Shown piece by piece: positions 25,938 through 35,020 of a stretch of DNA of 50,325 bases. The stretch lies in the NCBI GenBank assembly GCA_038227135.1, contig JBBRQC010000023.1, positions 1-50,325 on the forward strand, given 5' to 3'. The position numbers and the translations under genes are program-made. Position 1 is the stretch's first letter. Each line of letters starts with the position of its first letter. The DNA is from UBA4720 sp038227135 (GTDB taxonomy: Bacteria; Gemmatimonadota; Gemmatimonadetes; Gemmatimonadales; Gemmatimonadaceae). The notes below the pieces were generated by a model that worked only from the letters and a program-made list of their open reading frames with translations, was not told where the DNA came from and searched no databases.

Positions 25938-27364
25938 TGCGGAGTCCGCTCCGCGAGCTCCTGATCGTCGTCAACACCGTATTTCTGTGCGCCTGCGCTC
26001 ACAACTCCGCCGTATATCAGCCGGCCGTCGCGCAGCTGTGGATCACGACTGCTGACCAGACGCGACTGCTCTCGCGACAGCGTGACCTCGCTATAGAGCC
26101 GGCTACCGACGCAATTCCCGCCGTAATCAACGTCGATGAGGCAACGGTCTATCAGGAGATGGTCGGGTTTGGCGCGGCGATGACCGATGCGTCGGCGTAC
26201 CTGATCCAGCACAAGCTCGGCGCGCAGCACGACGCGGTTCTTCACGAGCTGTTCGGCCGCAGTCCAGGAATAGGATTGAGTTTCCTGCGGATTCCAATGG
26301 GTGCGTCCGATTTCTCCACGCACGACTACAGCTACGACGACATGCCGGCGGGCCAGAGCGATCCCTCGCTGGCCCGCTTCTCACTTGCCGAGGATCGCGT
26401 CGACAAGATTCCAGCGCTCAAGGCTGCGCTGGCGATCAATCCTCAGCTCAAGCTCGTAGGCTCGCCGTGGAGCCCGCCGGGCTGGATGAAGACGACGGGC
26501 AGTCTGATTCAGGGAACGCTGCGCCCGGAGTTCTACGGTTCCTTCGCCGAGTACTTTCGCAAGTTCATCAACGGGTATGCGGCGGAGGGTGTACCCATCT
26601 ACGCCGTGACGATGCAGAACGAACCCGCTTACGAGCCCGCGGACTATCCGGGTATGCGGCTGGATCCGTCGGCGCGCGCCGGAGTGATTGGCATGCACGT
26701 CGGGCCGCTGTTCGAGAGTGCCGGGATTCAGACGTTGATTCTCGATTGGGACCACAATTGGGATCTGCCGAACTCGCCGCTTGCGGTGCTCGCCGACAGC
26801 GCAGCGCGGAAGTACGTGAATGCGGTCGCTTGGCACTGTTATGCCGGCGATGTGGGCGTGCAGGACACTGTGCACGCGGCGTATCCCTCGAAGGACGCGT
26901 ACTTCACCGAGTGCTCGGGCGGTGGCTGGGCGCCGGTGTGGGCCGACAACCTGAAGTTTCTTGTCGGTTCGCTCATCATCGGCAGCACACGCGGATGGGC
27001 AAGGGGCGTGGCCCTCTGGAATCTCGCGCTCGATGAGAACGGCGGTCCGCACCTGGGCGGGTGCGGCAACTGTCGCGGCGTGATCACGATCAGCTCGGCC
27101 ACCGGTTTTGTCACGCGCAACGTCGAGTACTATGCGCTCGGCCACGCCAGCCAGTTCGTGCGGCCTGGCGCCCACCGCATCGCCTCGACGACGAATGTGG
27201 TTGGGCTGCGGAGCGTCGCCTTCAAGAACGCCGACGACGGCTCGAAGGTCCTCATCGTGCTCAATACCGGCACGGCCGAAGTTTCTTTCGCCATACACTT
27301 CGGCGGCAAGGCGATCGTGTATGCGCTACCGGCCGGGGCCGTCGTCACTCTGCGCTGGACGTAG
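25934..27364 (+). CDS. Glycoside hydrolase family 30, glucosylceramidase-like lipoprotein
   Basis: This 476-residue enzyme has the GH30 barrel with acid/base E230 in MQNEPAYE and nucleophile E326 in FTECSGG, and the family landmarks FLRIPMGASDFS and GSPWSPPGWMK. A C-terminal beta domain (from about 410) follows. The N-terminus ends in LCAC, a plausible lipobox, so it is probably envelope-anchored. Substrates in this subfamily include beta-1,6-glucans and glucosylceramide; the choice cannot be made here. The ATG overlaps the GH3 stop (ATGA). Its stop lies 2 nt from the convergent lon stop. Confidence 0.9.
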   Translation: MMRSPLRELLIVVNTVFLCACAHNSAVYQPAVAQLWITTADQTRLLSRQRDLAIEPATDAIPAVINVDEATVYQEMVGFGAAMTDASAYLIQHKLGAQHDAVLHELFGRSPGIGLSFLRIPMGASDFSTHDYSYDDMPAGQSDPSLARFSLAEDRVDKIPALKAALAINPQLKLVGSPWSPPGWMKTTGSLIQGTLRPEFYGSFAEYFRKFINGYAAEGVPIYAVTMQNEPAYEPADYPGMRLDPSARAGVIGMHVGPLFESAGIQTLILDWDHNWDLPNSPLAVLADSAARKYVNAVAWHCYAGDVGVQDTVHAAYPSKDAYFTECSGGGWAPVWADNLKFLVGSLIIGSTRGWARGVALWNLALDENGGPHLGGCGNCRGVITISSATGFVTRNVEYYALGHASQFVRPGAHRIASTTNVVGLRSVAFKNADDGSKVLIVLNTGTAEVSFAIHFGGKAIVYALPAGAVVTLRWT

Positions 27365-27366
27365 CG

Positions 27367-29922
27367 CTAAGCGACTTCCTTCATCTCCAGCGGTCTGGCC
27401 TGCTCGCCCGGCTCCGCCGGAACGAGCGCGATTCGCAGCACTTCGCTGAGGGTCTCCACCGGGTGGAACTCGAGGGTGTTCCGGACGTCTTCCGGCACAT
27501 CTTCAATGTCCGCCTCATTTCCTTTCGGAATGATGATGACCTTGATCCCCGCTCGGTGCGCGCCAAGAACTTTCTCCTTGAGCCCGCCAATCGGCAACAC
27601 CCGGCCACGAAGAGTGATCTCGCCCGTCATCGCGACCTCTTGTCTAACCGGACGGTCCGCCATTTCCGAAACCAATGCTGTCGCGATCGCAATGCCGGCC
27701 GAAGGTCCATCCTTGGGAATCGCGCCCGCGGGGACGTGGATGTGCGCTTCTATGGCACCCAGTCGATCGCGCGGGATGCCCAGCTTCGCCGCGTTGTTCG
27801 TCGCATAGGTGAACGCTGCGCGGGCCGACTCCTTCATGACGTCGCCCAGCTGTCCGGTAAGAATCAATGAAACCGGCCCCCCTGACCCAACCGGCGCTGA
27901 ATCGCCATCACGATTGCCGTAAAAGCGGCGTATGGAAGCCTCGACGAACATGATGTCGCCACCCATCGGCGTGTAGTACATGCCGGTGGCGATCCCGACC
28001 TCGCTCTCCGGCAATGCATGCTCCGGATGGACGCGTGGCCTGCCAAGGAGCTCCCGCACGGCTTCAGCGTCTACGACGTGATTCACCTCTTCACTCGCCG
28101 CGAGCTTCCGCGCGAGCTTCCGCGCGACCGCTCCGATCTGGCGTTCCAGTTGTCTAACTCCGCTCTCTCGAGTGTATTTCGACACGATGGACATGATCGC
28201 GTCTTCGGTGAAGGTTATCTCCTTGTCGCTCAGGCCCGACTCCTCGAGTTGGCGCGGAAGCAGATAGGTCTTCGCGATCTCCGCCTTCTCCTTTTCCGTG
28301 TAACCGGCGAAATCGACGACCTCCATGCGGTCGAGCAGGGGGCCGGGAATGTTCTGCACGAAGTTTCCCGTCGCGATGAAGAGCACTTCGCTCAGATCGA
28401 ATGGAATTCCCAGATAATGATCCGTGAACGTGTCGTTCTGGGCGGGATCCAGCACCTCGAGCAGCGCGCTCGAGGGATCACCCTGATACGAAGTGCCGAG
28501 CTTATCCACTTCATCGAGCAGAAAGACTGGATTCTTGGTTCCAGCCTGCTTGAGTCCTTGGATGATTCTGCCAGGCATCGCGCCAACGTAGGTGCGCCGG
28601 TGGCCGCGGATGTCGGCTTCGTCCCGGGCACCACCGAGCGCCACGCGCACGTACTGACGTCCCAGCGATCTCGCGATGGACTTGGCGATCGAGGTCTTGC
28701 CCACGCCCGGCGGTCCGATGAAAAGAAGGATCGGGCCTTTCGCCATCGCGCGGGACTTCGCCTCCGACTTATCCGTTATCAGCCGGTCGGCCGCGTCGCT
28801 AGTGGCCAGCGAAGGCGTCGCTTCATCCTTCTCAACCAGTAGCTTCGCTGCCGGAACCTCACCGGTCTTTTCGACTTCTTCCGCGAGCTGTTGCGCTCTG
28901 AGCTGCCTCACAGCGAGGAACTCGAGGACGCGATCCTTCACGTCGTTCAGGCCATAGTGGTCCTCTTCGAGAACCGTCTGGGCGTGCTTGAGCTCGAGCT
29001 GGTCGTCCGATCTCTTGTTCCAGGGAAGCTCGGCGATCCATTCGAGATAGGTGCGGATCACCTGTGCTTCCATCGACTCGCGGCCAGCCCTCTCCAACCT
29101 GCCCAGCTCGCGCTCTACCTCGGCGCGCGCCTCTTTGGGGAGCTCGAGCTTGGCTAGCTTGTCACGGAGCTCTGTAATCTCTTTGCTGGAATCGTCGTCG
29201 CCCAGCTCTTTCTGGATCGTCTTGAGCTGCTCACGGAGGTACATCTCGCGCTGACGCTCGCCCAATTCCTCCTGGACCTGCGATTTGATGTCTTCCTGAG
29301 CTTCGAGCAGTCCGACCTGGCGCTGCACATGGACGAGGACGCGGCGAAGCCTCTCCTCGACGCTCAGCGTCTCGAGAAGACCCTGCTTTTCAGGGACTGG
29401 GAGCTCGATATAGCCGGCCACCAGATCGGCGAAACGGCCCGGATCGGTAACGGAATCGAGAACCTGGTGAACCACTTCCTCGGGAAGTCCACGTCGTTCG
29501 CCGAGCTCAGCGGCTCGCTCGCGAGTCTCCTTCTGTAACGCGGTGAAAGCCGGATCGTTCTCAGTTTGAGGATTCATCTCCTCCGCCGGAACGATCACCG
29601 CGCTGAGATATCCATCGGCAGTCGAATACTGTAACGCGGTCGCGCGCTGCTCGCCCTGCAACAACAACTGTACGCCTCCGAGGCCGCGCTGAATCTGCCC
29701 AATGCGCGCAATCACGCCCATGGAGTAAAGAATATCCGCTGTCGGTTCCTCCGAGTTGTCGCGTTGCGCAACGGCAAAGACAAGACGGTCGCCCTTTAGT
29801 GCCGCCTCGATGGCTCTAAGCGTTGAAGGCCTTCCCGCCGCAATCGGCTGGGTAAGGCCTGGAAAAATCACTGTGCCCCTCAACGGGAGAACAGGTAATG
29901 TTTGACGGTTTGCCATTGTCAT
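27367..29922 (-). CDS. lon: ATP-dependent protease Lon
   Basis: This 851-residue cytosolic protease degrades misfolded and regulatory proteins. It begins with the Lon substrate-binding domain (TLPVLPLRGTVIFPGL), then a coiled-coil region (REQLKTIQKELGDDD), the AAA+ module (Walker A GPPGVGKTS, Walker B VFLLDEVDKLG), and the serine protease domain with catalytic Ser in KDGPSAGIA and Lys in LPIGGLKEKVLGA. Slightly longer than E. coli Lon (784). Two ATGs, 29922 and 29916, are both possible. A TAGTAT/TATCTA box lies about 30-45 nt upstream; no CIRCE element seen. Confidence 0.96.
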   Translation of the reverse strand: MTMANRQTLPVLPLRGTVIFPGLTQPIAAGRPSTLRAIEAALKGDRLVFAVAQRDNSEEPTADILYSMGVIARIGQIQRGLGGVQLLLQGEQRATALQYSTADGYLSAVIVPAEEMNPQTENDPAFTALQKETRERAAELGERRGLPEEVVHQVLDSVTDPGRFADLVAGYIELPVPEKQGLLETLSVEERLRRVLVHVQRQVGLLEAQEDIKSQVQEELGERQREMYLREQLKTIQKELGDDDSSKEITELRDKLAKLELPKEARAEVERELGRLERAGRESMEAQVIRTYLEWIAELPWNKRSDDQLELKHAQTVLEEDHYGLNDVKDRVLEFLAVRQLRAQQLAEEVEKTGEVPAAKLLVEKDEATPSLATSDAADRLITDKSEAKSRAMAKGPILLFIGPPGVGKTSIAKSIARSLGRQYVRVALGGARDEADIRGHRRTYVGAMPGRIIQGLKQAGTKNPVFLLDEVDKLGTSYQGDPSSALLEVLDPAQNDTFTDHYLGIPFDLSEVLFIATGNFVQNIPGPLLDRMEVVDFAGYTEKEKAEIAKTYLLPRQLEESGLSDKEITFTEDAIMSIVSKYTRESGVRQLERQIGAVARKLARKLAASEEVNHVVDAEAVRELLGRPRVHPEHALPESEVGIATGMYYTPMGGDIMFVEASIRRFYGNRDGDSAPVGSGGPVSLILTGQLGDVMKESARAAFTYATNNAAKLGIPRDRLGAIEAHIHVPAGAIPKDGPSAGIAIATALVSEMADRPVRQEVAMTGEITLRGRVLPIGGLKEKVLGAHRAGIKVIIIPKGNEADIEDVPEDVRNTLEFHPVETLSEVLRIALVPAEPGEQARPLEMKEVA

Positions 29923-30048
29923 TAAGAGGCCAGGATTCTTATTTAGATACTACTCCACAGCGGTTCCATACTGCATCTTTTGCTCTCCTGGTTTTACGCC
30001 AGCACGGCACGAATCGCAACGGTGCAACTGCTGAATTGACGCGCTCAA

Positions 30049-32052
30049 ATGCCAATTAGTCCGTCCGACGACCTTGGAACACATGTCGCTACCGTTCTCT
30101 CTGCAAACTATGAGCTAGAGAGCGAGATCGGTCGTGGCGGCATGGGTATCGTTTATTGCGCGCGCGACAAGCGGTTGAAGCGCGAGATCGCGGTAAAGGT
30201 GCTGCCACCCGAGTTGAGCTTCCGCGCCGACATCCGCCAGCGATTCCTCCGCGAGGCGGAAACTGCGGCGCAGCTGAACCACCCCAACATCGTTCCGATC
30301 TACACCGTCGAAGAGCGCGAAAACCTCGTCTACTTCGTCATGGCGTACATCAAAGGCGACAATCTGGGTCAGCGGCTGCAACAGCACGGTCCGATGCCGC
30401 CGGTCGAAGTACGCCGCATTCTCCGTGAAGTCGCCGACGCACTTGCATACGCGCATCACCGCAACGTCATCCACCGCGACATCAAGCCGGACAATATCAT
30501 CATCGACGAGGAGACCGGCCGCGCGATGGTCACTGACTTCGGCATCGCGCGCGCCCTCACCGACAGCGGGGATTCCAGACTCACCGCCACGGGGATGGCG
30601 ATTGGCACGCCCGCCTACATGTCGCCGGAGCAGTCTGCCGGCGACCAGGCCATTGATGGTCGCAGCGATCTTTACTCACTCGGCGTCGTCGGATACCAGA
30701 TGCTGTGCGGGCAGCCACCGTTTGTCGCCAGCAACACGCCTTCGATGCTGGTGAAGCATTTGTCGGAGAAACCCATCCCCGTCGATGAGCGGTGGCCCGA
30801 CTTGCCGCCCGATTTGGCGCGCGCCGTGATGATTTGTCTGGAGAAGGATCCAGCCGATCGCTTCCCCAGCGCGGCCGCGTTTGCCGTGGGGCTGGACGGC
30901 GGTGGCATGCCGACACTGGCGACGCGAGCGCAACCCACAGCATCGCCGGCCGGGACGCCCACCGGAACCCGCCAGCGCCCTCTCGGCGAAGTGTTGCGTG
31001 GCCAGATCACCGATACGATCAATGATCGGTACGGTGTGCCGAGTCAAACGCCTTACACACCATCGCAGCCGACGCCCGAAGAGCTGAGCAAATGGAACGC
31101 GCCGATGGTGGTCTCGTTCCGACGCAAGCTGGCGCCATATCTCGCGGTCAACGCCATCCTCGTGCCGATCTCGCTCTTCTCGAATCACGATTTCATCGCG
31201 GTCACCGTCATCTGGACCGTGGCGCTGGCGTTCAAGTACTCGAAGCTGTGGGCCGCTGGCTACGACTGGCGCGACGTGTTCCGCCAGCCGCGGGATCGAT
31301 TGATGTTCGATGTGGCGGCCGAAACTATCGACGATGCGCGGGCGCTGTTCGACGAGAAGAAACGCGCTCAGGTTCGCGCACGCGCTCGCTCGCGAGGGCA
31401 GGGATTGTTCCCTCCGATTTCCCCTCTTCCGTCGATGCAGCCGTTTCAGCCGTATCCAAGGATCAATGCTCCGGGCAGTTCGACGCTGAGTCCGATTCCA
31501 GCGGGCGCTCCCGGGCCGTTCGCCGATTCACGCTACGGCTCGGCGATACGCGAAGCCGAATCCGACCATCGCGAGATTCACCGTCAGCTTCTCAACATGC
31601 CGCCCGACGAGCGCGAGCAGATTCCGGAGGTCGCGACTTCCGCCGATGCTGTTTTCAGAAAGGTGCAGCAGCTCGCGCTCTCTCTCTCGGACATGGACCG
31701 TGGCGCGGGACGCGAATCGCCTGAGGCCGTCGAAAAGGAGATCTCGACCCTCGAATCACAAGCGAATCCGCTCGACTACAACGCGAGCGAGGGGCGAGTC
31801 CGTCGACTGGCCATGCTGCGCCGCCAGCGTCGTGCACTGGCCGAAGTCGGGCGCAAGAAGCAGGAAGCGCAGGGAAAGCTGGACAATTGCCGCCAGCTTC
31901 TCCGATCGATGCGCCTGGAGCTGGTTCGGTTTCGCACTGGTGGTCTGAACGCGCAGCCAACTGGGCTCACGATGGTCACCCAGCAGGCACAGAGCGTGGT
32001 CAGAGACATTGGCTATCTCTCCGACGCCAACGCGGAACTGAACGCTCTCTGA
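30049..32052 (+). CDS. Serine/threonine protein kinase with 2TM domain and coiled-coil tail
   Basis: This 667-residue protein has a complete Pkn-type kinase domain (about 21-285): glycine loop IGRGGMG, catalytic K50, HRD at 142-144 and DFG at 163-165, GTPAYMSPEQ. A Pro/Thr-rich linker leads to two hydrophobic helices (about 362-402, NAILVPISLF and VIWTVALAFKY) resembling the bacterial 2TM domain. The C-terminal 250 residues are charged and largely helical. Instead of a single-pass receptor with outer sensor, both ends appear cytosolic. The gene stands alone after a divergent 126-nt gap from lon. Targets unknown. Confidence 0.92.
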   Translation: MPISPSDDLGTHVATVLSANYELESEIGRGGMGIVYCARDKRLKREIAVKVLPPELSFRADIRQRFLREAETAAQLNHPNIVPIYTVEERENLVYFVMAYIKGDNLGQRLQQHGPMPPVEVRRILREVADALAYAHHRNVIHRDIKPDNIIIDEETGRAMVTDFGIARALTDSGDSRLTATGMAIGTPAYMSPEQSAGDQAIDGRSDLYSLGVVGYQMLCGQPPFVASNTPSMLVKHLSEKPIPVDERWPDLPPDLARAVMICLEKDPADRFPSAAAFAVGLDGGGMPTLATRAQPTASPAGTPTGTRQRPLGEVLRGQITDTINDRYGVPSQTPYTPSQPTPEELSKWNAPMVVSFRRKLAPYLAVNAILVPISLFSNHDFIAVTVIWTVALAFKYSKLWAAGYDWRDVFRQPRDRLMFDVAAETIDDARALFDEKKRAQVRARARSRGQGLFPPISPLPSMQPFQPYPRINAPGSSTLSPIPAGAPGPFADSRYGSAIREAESDHREIHRQLLNMPPDEREQIPEVATSADAVFRKVQQLALSLSDMDRGAGRESPEAVEKEISTLESQANPLDYNASEGRVRRLAMLRRQRRALAEVGRKKQEAQGKLDNCRQLLRSMRLELVRFRTGGLNAQPTGLTMVTQQAQSVVRDIGYLSDANAELNAL

Positions 32053-33212
32053 CCGTCGCGCGCTTCGCCACAATCGCGTCCCTGTCCGTTTCGCTCGCCT
32101 GCCATAACGAACGGGACGCGCCCCTCCAGACAGCATCTGCCACTTCCCACGGGCTAACGGGTTCTTCGACATCCACTCGCGTCGATTCGACGGCGCGGCA
32201 AATCGTTCGCGTTCCGACACCGGACACGCTGCGCGGACTCTATGTGAATCGATGGGACGCGCTCGGGAGAAAGCTGACGGATCTGATCGGCGTCGCGAAA
32301 AGGACCGAGATCAACGCGCTCGTCATCGATGTGAAGGATGATCGCGGGTTCGTGCTCTATCCTTCAAGGGTCCCGCTCGCGCGCGAGATCGGCGCAGATA
32401 CCGCTGACGGTCATTCGCTGTCACGCGCTCGCATGCGCTCGATTATCGATTCGATGGTGGCGCACCAAATCTATCCGATCGCGAGGATCGTAGTCGCCAA
32501 GGATCCGCTCCTGGCGCGAAAGAAACTCGATCTCGCCATCAAGAGAAAGTCGGACCTCAAGCCCTGGCTGGACAAGAACGGCAATCTCTGGCTCGATCCG
32601 CACCAACGCGCGGTGTGGCAGTACGCCGCGGATCTCGCGCTCGAGGCATACGACATCGGGTTCAGCGAAGTCCAATTCGACTACGTGCGCTTCCCCGACG
32701 AGAAGCGGCTGATCAACGAGACAGCCTTCCCGCTGGCGGAGGGACGGACGCGCGCGCAGGTGATTCGTGACCAGCTCGGGTTTCTGCGCACGACGCTCAA
32801 GCCGCGCGGAATCCGGGTGACCGCCGATGTCTTCGGATTGACCGCAACCGATACCAGCGACATGGGCATCGGACAGCAGTGGGAGATGTTCGTCGATCAG
32901 GTCGATGTGGTACTTCCCATGGTTTATCCGTCCCACTTCGCGCGCGGTACCTACAGGATCGGCAACCCGAACGCGCACCCGTACTCAACGATCGATCATG
33001 TGCTGAAGGACGTGACAGCGCGCACCGGCTCGATCCCGCATGCGGCCCGGATCATTCCCTGGTACCAGGATTTCACGCTCGGCTCGCCACACTATTACGC
33101 CGCGGAGGTTCGCGCGCAGAAAAAGGCCGGATACGACAACGGGTTCCAGAGCTGGATACTCTGGAACCCGAAGAGCAACTACACGATCGCCGCGTTGGAG
33201 CCGCAACAGTAA
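32049..33212 (+). CDS. DUF4015-type putative glycoside hydrolase, probable lipoprotein
   Basis: The TIM-barrel-like domain from about residue 60 has the PF13200 pattern: LRGLYVNRWDALG, INALVIDVKDDRGFV, EVQFDYVRFPDE and ADVFGLTATDTSDMGIGQQW, with a late PMVYPSHF. Family activity is unproven. No ATG, GTG or TTG precedes the apparent signal (ATIASLSVSLACHN), so I propose CTG at 32049, which overlaps the kinase stop as CTGA; 387 residues result. The cysteine at the end of that signal may be lipidated though the lipobox is weak. Start confidence is low; the domain call is good. Confidence 0.78.
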   Translation: MTVARFATIASLSVSLACHNERDAPLQTASATSHGLTGSSTSTRVDSTARQIVRVPTPDTLRGLYVNRWDALGRKLTDLIGVAKRTEINALVIDVKDDRGFVLYPSRVPLAREIGADTADGHSLSRARMRSIIDSMVAHQIYPIARIVVAKDPLLARKKLDLAIKRKSDLKPWLDKNGNLWLDPHQRAVWQYAADLALEAYDIGFSEVQFDYVRFPDEKRLINETAFPLAEGRTRAQVIRDQLGFLRTTLKPRGIRVTADVFGLTATDTSDMGIGQQWEMFVDQVDVVLPMVYPSHFARGTYRIGNPNAHPYSTIDHVLKDVTARTGSIPHAARIIPWYQDFTLGSPHYYAAEVRAQKKAGYDNGFQSWILWNPKSNYTIAALEPQQ

Positions 33213-33219
33213 CCGAAGC

Positions 33220-33630
33220 TTAGCTGCTTCCCTTGCGACGGGCTTCCATCCGATCTCGCATCTCCTTCAGATTCGCATCGAAGACTTTCTGCTGATCGGC
33301 GGTCAGTATCGCGCGGATCTCCGCGGCCTGCTTCTCCTGCAGATCCATCATCTTGCTGCGGGTAGCTTCATCGGGCGCGCCACCGATGGCCTGAGCTGCC
33401 TTGCGAAGCTCCATCTGCTGCGGAAGGTACTTTTCGCGAATCGTCTTGATCTGCGCTTTCTGTGCGTCTGTAAGGGTGATGTCCTTGAGAAGCATTCCAC
33501 CCATTCCGCCGCCCCCCCCGCGGCGCATCTCGCCCTGACCCTGTTGCTCGGGCGGTCCCTGCGCCGCTGCGACCGACGTGAGGCCGGCACAGAGGGCAAA
33601 AGCCAGCGCGGCGATTCGAATAACCTTCAT
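33220..33630 (-). CDS. Spy/CpxP-family periplasmic protein (LTxxQ motif)
   Basis: This 136-residue exported protein has a signal peptide ending VAAAQG, a Gly/Met-rich stretch (RRGGGGGMGGMLL) and two LTxxQ motifs (LTDAQKAQ, LTADQQKV) on long helices. Related Spy and CpxP proteins are periplasmic chaperones or stress-regulator partners. The ATG at 33630 has AGGAGAGAAGG in front; upstream in-frame codons do not make a signal peptide. It is convergent with the DUF4015 gene, 7 nt apart. No two-component system is adjacent. Confidence 0.83.
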   Translation of the reverse strand: MKVIRIAALAFALCAGLTSVAAAQGPPEQQGQGEMRRGGGGGMGGMLLKDITLTDAQKAQIKTIREKYLPQQMELRKAAQAIGGAPDEATRSKMMDLQEKQAAEIRAILTADQQKVFDANLKEMRDRMEARRKGSS

Positions 33631-33657
33631 CCTTCTCTCCTGGAGAATTTTGTGTTT

Positions 33658-33674
33658 GACGGCACGTCGCCGTC
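33658..33674. promoter_or_regulatory. Hairpin in the leader of the Spy-like gene
   Basis: GACGGC-ACGTC-GCCGTC forms a perfect six-pair stem with a 5-nt loop, 28 nt before the start codon on the minus strand. It could be an RNA structure or an operator; nothing decides between them. The rest of 33631-33834 shows no gene or repeat I can name. Confidence 0.35.
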
Positions 33675-33834
33675 CCGCATTAAGTACTCCGAAGAGGCTA
33701 AAAAGGTTGAACACAGCGTCATCACAGGATTTCGGCATTCTAGGAGTCCTAACTCACTACCATATCAGCATTTAGCCCTTAGCCCCTAGCGCCAGCCTGA
33801 AAAAGTGCTATTCTTCCGCGCTATCGGCGGCTCA

Positions 33835-35016
33835 ATGCGCCTGCCGCCTTCGAAGGCCTGCCCCCCAAATCGAGCGCCGTTTGTGACCGCACCCGGGACC
33901 GCCGTCGAATTATCCCCGACGATAACGACACCTGCTCCTGAGCCACTCACCTTTCCGGTGAGCTGGCTGCTCGAGCACGCGTCGGGCCCGATCCGCTACC
34001 GTGCACTGACCGAGGTCGCCCGCCTGAGCGATCCAGGACCGCGCGAAATCGACTGGCTCCCGTACTCTCACCGGCCAGCCATCAGGCTCGCGGTCACGCA
34101 GAGTCGAGACGGGATGTGGAACAACTCCATTCTCTCCCTTCCCAACAAGCACAGCACCGACTTTGCCAACATCGGAACGATCCCCGCGGTTCGGCGACTG
34201 ATAGAGTGCGGCTGGACTCCCGACTCTCCGCCGTTGGTGACCGCGCGCCGACTGCTGTTTCGCCTGCTCGCCGAAGACAACGATCCAGCATTCATATTCG
34301 AGCTCGGGACCAGGACGCGTGACGATGATCTCGTCCGCCGGACTCGTGGAGTATTCCGCGAGGCGGCCGCTGCCACCCTCGCCCAGTGCGGCTATGAGAA
34401 CGACCCGCGCCTGCGCGGCGCTGCCCGGCGGATACTCGAGAGAACCTTCGCGTACCTGAACTCGCCCCTTGGTGAAAAACCGTGGATGCGCGTCGGCAAC
34501 ACCCACGTGCTCGCGCCGGAGTCGGCGCCGCCTTCGATCTACACACTGACTATGCTCGCCTACATGCCGATCTTCCGGCACGAGCATTTTACGGCGGTGG
34601 AGCGGATCTACGATTGGATCACCCAGCCGCTCCCGCGTCAGGAAGTTCTTCAGCTCTACGGAAAGAAAATGGTCCCCCAGCCGCACCTCATCATGGGTGA
34701 CGTCTTGCCGCATCGAAACGCCGTCGAGGCGGACGTGCCGTTCGCCCTCGTCTGGCTCGAGACCATGGCTCGGCTCAACTTCCTTCGCCGCAACGAGGGA
34801 TGGATGAAGTTGTACGACCGGTTCGTCGACGACCGCGATCGCGCGGGAGTCTGGCATCCCCACAAGGGAATGGAACGGCCAACGACTGCGCACCCCTGGG
34901 CGTGGTCGGCATTTCCCCTCGATGATGGGACTGGTCCTGAATCGAAATGGACCGACGTCACTTTCCGCATCGGTCTCATTGGAAAGCTTCTCGGCAGGGA
35001 AATTGAATTGATTTGA
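33835..35016 (+). CDS. Protein of unknown function, possibly alpha/alpha-barrel fold
   Basis: I do not recognise this 393-residue soluble protein. It is helix-rich with repeated Leu/Trp helices (VSWLLEHASGPIRYRALTE, IERTFAYLN-like segments, LVWLETMARLNFLRR) that recall prenyltransferase/squalene-cyclase-like alpha barrels, but no QW repeat or DxDD motif is present. GMWNNSILSLPNKHSTDF and WAWSAFPLDDG are striking conserved-looking blocks. ATG 33835 was chosen; GTG 33805 is possible and neither has a good Shine-Dalgarno. The hydrolase gene follows after 4 nt, so the pair probably acts together. Confidence 0.7.
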   Translation: MRLPPSKACPPNRAPFVTAPGTAVELSPTITTPAPEPLTFPVSWLLEHASGPIRYRALTEVARLSDPGPREIDWLPYSHRPAIRLAVTQSRDGMWNNSILSLPNKHSTDFANIGTIPAVRRLIECGWTPDSPPLVTARRLLFRLLAEDNDPAFIFELGTRTRDDDLVRRTRGVFREAAAATLAQCGYENDPRLRGAARRILERTFAYLNSPLGEKPWMRVGNTHVLAPESAPPSIYTLTMLAYMPIFRHEHFTAVERIYDWITQPLPRQEVLQLYGKKMVPQPHLIMGDVLPHRNAVEADVPFALVWLETMARLNFLRRNEGWMKLYDRFVDDRDRAGVWHPHKGMERPTTAHPWAWSAFPLDDGTGPESKWTDVTFRIGLIGKLLGREIELI

Positions 35017-35020
35017 TCCG

